From: Bacteroidota bacterium
GTDB taxonomy: Bacteria; Bacteroidota; Bacteroidia; Chitinophagales; Saprospiraceae
Assembly (NCBI GenBank): GCA_029781865.1
Contig: JAKOVW010000079.1
Coordinates: forward strand, 124,001 to 188,000
Length of the DNA stretch: 64,000 bases
Direction: 5' to 3'
The position numbers were made by a program, and so were the translations under genes. Numbering within the stretch: the stretch's first letter is position 1; each line of letters opens with the position of its first letter. Under the pieces are notes generated by a model. That model was given only the letters and a program-made list of their open reading frames with translations. It made no database searches and was not told the DNA's origin. Below, piece after piece: positions 62,484-64,000 of the stretch.

Positions 62484-63202
62484 GTTTAAAATTGCCTGTA
62501 ATTCTGGAGGATGAACATATAATAGCCATTAATAAGCCGGCTGGATTATTGAGCATACCCGATCGCTATTCTCCCGATAAACCCAATGCGTTTTCACTCC
62601 TTCAAATCCGGCGAGATGAATTATTTGTAGTACACCGAATAGATAAGGAAACCAGCGGAATACTTGTTTTTGCAAAGAACCGAGAATCGCATCGGGAATT
62701 AAACTCAGCATTTGAGAAGCATCAGGTCAAAAAAATTTACTTATGCATTGTTGAATCCTTCCCTCAAATGCCTGATGGAATTATCGACAAACCCATTGCA
62801 CATTCGACTAGTCAGACGGGAAAAATGATCATTCACCCAAAAGGCAAAGTAAGCCAAACACATTATACCGTACTTGAAAAATTTAAGAATTTTAGTCTGA
62901 TTCAAGCAGAGCCCGTCACAGGACGAACTCACCAAATACGTGTTCACCTGGCATCCATAGGCTGTCCTCTGGTTTGTGATGCTCTTTATGGATTGCGCAC
63001 AGAAATTAAAATTACCGATATAAAAACCCGTGCTATTGTTGCTGATACGGAAGAATTGCGACCCATTCTTCAAAGAACCGCTTTGCATTCCTGGAAGCTG
63101 ACTTTTCGGCTTGGGTCTAAGGACTATTCTCTGGAAGCGGAACTCCCCAAGGATATGAAGGCTTTGATCACCCAATTGAAAAAATGGGCTGTGGTTCGCT
63201 AA
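62480..63202 (+). CDS. RluA-family RNA pseudouridine synthase
   Basis: A 240-residue protein of the RluA family, which converts chosen uridines in rRNA or tRNA to pseudouridine. The catalytic motif H-R-I-D-K-E-T-S-G has D55, and G-R-T-H-Q-I-R-V-H near 155 is canonical. No S4 domain precedes the catalytic part, so it is a short member, and the target uridine cannot be assigned. The ATG overlaps the end of the fusion gene (ATGA), so it is probably co-translated. Confidence 0.92.
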   Translation: MSLKLPVILEDEHIIAINKPAGLLSIPDRYSPDKPNAFSLLQIRRDELFVVHRIDKETSGILVFAKNRESHRELNSAFEKHQVKKIYLCIVESFPQMPDGIIDKPIAHSTSQTGKMIIHPKGKVSQTHYTVLEKFKNFSLIQAEPVTGRTHQIRVHLASIGCPLVCDALYGLRTEIKITDIKTRAIVADTEELRPILQRTALHSWKLTFRLGSKDYSLEAELPKDMKALITQLKKWAVVR

Positions 63203-63218
63203 TTGTACTAAGCTTTCT

Positions 63219-63226
63219 TATATTTG
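63219..63226 (+). promoter_or_regulatory. Candidate -7 element for the NarL-type regulator
   Basis: TATATTTG is a full TAnnTTTG match, predicting a start near 63233 and a leader of about 55 bases before the ATG at 63288. No good -33 element is seen. Confidence 0.35.
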
Positions 63227-63287
63227 CATTCTTTCCATTTTCCCATATTTCAATATTTATTTAATTTTATTATAAACTTTAGCCCTT

Positions 63288-63935
63288 ATGCTAAAAATAG
63301 CGATTGCTGATGATCACGCAATGTTTGTGGATGGTATTGAGTCAATTTTGAATACTGAAGAAAGTATTCAGGTAGTGGATAAATGCTTTAACGGGGAATC
63401 CGTTTTTGCAATGGTTAAAAACCAGGAAATTGATGTGCTTTTACTGGACATTAATCTGCCGGATATGAGTGGAATTGAAGTCGCAAAAAAACTAAATGTT
63501 GAATTTCCAAATATCAAAATCATTGCTTTGTCCATGTATAATGAGGAGAGTATCGTTTCCGAAATGCTCAAAAATGGAGCCCAAGGCTATATACTTAAAA
63601 ATACCGGCAGGACAGAGCTCGTGCAGGCTATCGAAACTGTTGCTTCAGGGCAAACCTACTTCAGCAAAGAAGTGACTGAAACCATCATGGGCAGTTTATC
63701 AAAAAAAAATACGCCCAAGAAAACCAATATGTTTCTTGTCCCAAAATTATCCAGACGAGAAAAAGAAGTCCTTGCATTGATCGTAAAGGAATTCACAACT
63801 CCCGAAATTGCTGAAAAATTATTTATTAGTATGAAAACCGCAGAGTCGCACCGGGCCAATTTAATCTCAAAATTGAATGTTCGAAATACGGCTGGTCTGG
63901 TAAGAGCCGCAATCCAGCATAAACTCTTAGATTAA
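63288..63935 (+). CDS. NarL/FixJ-family response regulator
   Basis: A 215-residue regulator with a receiver domain (D8, D9, phosphoacceptor D54 in L-L-L-D-I-N, conserved T/S and K) and a C-terminal LuxR-type helix-turn-helix with L-S-R-R-E-K-E-V-L-A-L-I and I-S-M-K-T-A-E-S-H-R-A-N near 150-210. Phosphorylation would control DNA binding. The gene directly downstream starts nine bases later with a signal-peptide-like N-terminus and may be its sensor kinase (inference). Confidence 0.94.
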   Translation: MLKIAIADDHAMFVDGIESILNTEESIQVVDKCFNGESVFAMVKNQEIDVLLLDINLPDMSGIEVAKKLNVEFPNIKIIALSMYNEESIVSEMLKNGAQGYILKNTGRTELVQAIETVASGQTYFSKEVTETIMGSLSKKNTPKKTNMFLVPKLSRREKEVLALIVKEFTTPEIAEKLFISMKTAESHRANLISKLNVRNTAGLVRAAIQHKLLD

Positions 63936-63943
63936 TTGTTGCA

Positions 63944-64000
63944 ATGAAATACTGTCTGCATTTGGTTTGTTTTCTGGTGTTTTTCGGATTAAAACTTTAC
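63944..64000 (+). CDS. Partial gene, N-terminus only, cut by window end
   Basis: An ATG at 63944 opens a frame of 19 codons to the window edge. The residues (MKYCLHLVCFLVFFGLKLY) form a basic then hydrophobic stretch typical of a signal peptide or first membrane helix. The spacing of eight bases after the regulator suggests one transcript. A sensor kinase is the usual partner of such regulators, but nothing in the visible sequence proves it. Confidence 0.45.
   Translation, partial: MKYCLHLVCFLVFFGLKLY

Noticed and set aside
1-64000. tRNA, rRNA, CRISPR, insertion sequences or attachment sites
   Set aside because: No cloverleaf-like sequences, direct-repeat arrays, transposase genes or flanking repeats were seen by eye in the gaps, although a scan with dedicated tools was not possible.

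Overview
The window is a dense, AT-rich (roughly 37% GC by eye) stretch of bacterial chromosome of about 57 protein genes on both strands. No tRNA, rRNA, CRISPR array, insertion sequence or prophage is recognisable, and no gap between genes exceeds about 300 bases. Several signs point to the phylum Bacteroidota, probably a Saprospiria/Saprospiraceae-like lineage (inference). They are two secreted metalloproteases with type IX secretion C-terminal domains, Bacteroidota-restricted families (DUF3822 beside rsmD, DUF4296, DUF4369-TlpA), many lipoproteins, few Shine-Dalgarno sites, and repeated TAnnTTTG promoter -7 elements.

Layout. 1-7 kb: a truncated lipoprotein gene, panB (pantothenate), mltG, tilS, two exported proteins of unknown function, a thioredoxin-fold protein and mdh. 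7-12.8 kb: two tandem M43-like secreted proteases run without a gap into sucC, then xseA-xseB. 12.8-22 kb: an LptF/LptG permease, a SPOR protein, fmt, a double ABC ATPase, an AsmA-like giant and a degenerate haloperoxidase-like lipoprotein. 22-31 kb: a long minus-strand series, DUF3822-rsmD-argS-glnS-pyrR-pyrB-glycosyltransferase-TlpA, joining tRNA charging and pyrimidine synthesis. 31-40 kb: tsaD faces mutS2-tamB-folP. 40-44 kb: an M23 peptidase, a PhoR/PhoB-like pair, a DUF4296 lipoprotein and a SixA-like phosphatase. 44-48 kb: a compact plus-strand operon of a SWIM-finger protein, a catalytically dead-looking GH13 lipoprotein, rlmH and a rhomboid. 48-54.5 kb: pruA, coaD, lpdA, and an HMG-CoA-lyase-like/GNAT/Mpo1-like operon. 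54.5-64 kb: a TonB-like protein, NamZ, a DnaQ+GIY-YIG nuclease, pyrF, Mrp, a RibF-glycosyltransferase fusion, an RluA-family pseudouridine synthase, and a NarL-type regulator next to a gene cut by the window end.

Most genes are housekeeping: tRNA and rRNA modification, cofactors (pantothenate/CoA, FAD, folate, Fe-S), central carbon metabolism, pyrimidines and the envelope. The unusual items are the single-frame fusion of a full RibF with a full family-2 glycosyltransferase, two family members that lost catalytic residues (GH13-like and vanadium-haloperoxidase-like), an RsmD with GPPY in place of DPPY, a set of genes with no possible ATG start, and -7 promoter motifs lying almost against start codons. 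No clearly new multi-gene system was found. Everything here comes from reading the sequence by eye; no database search was run.
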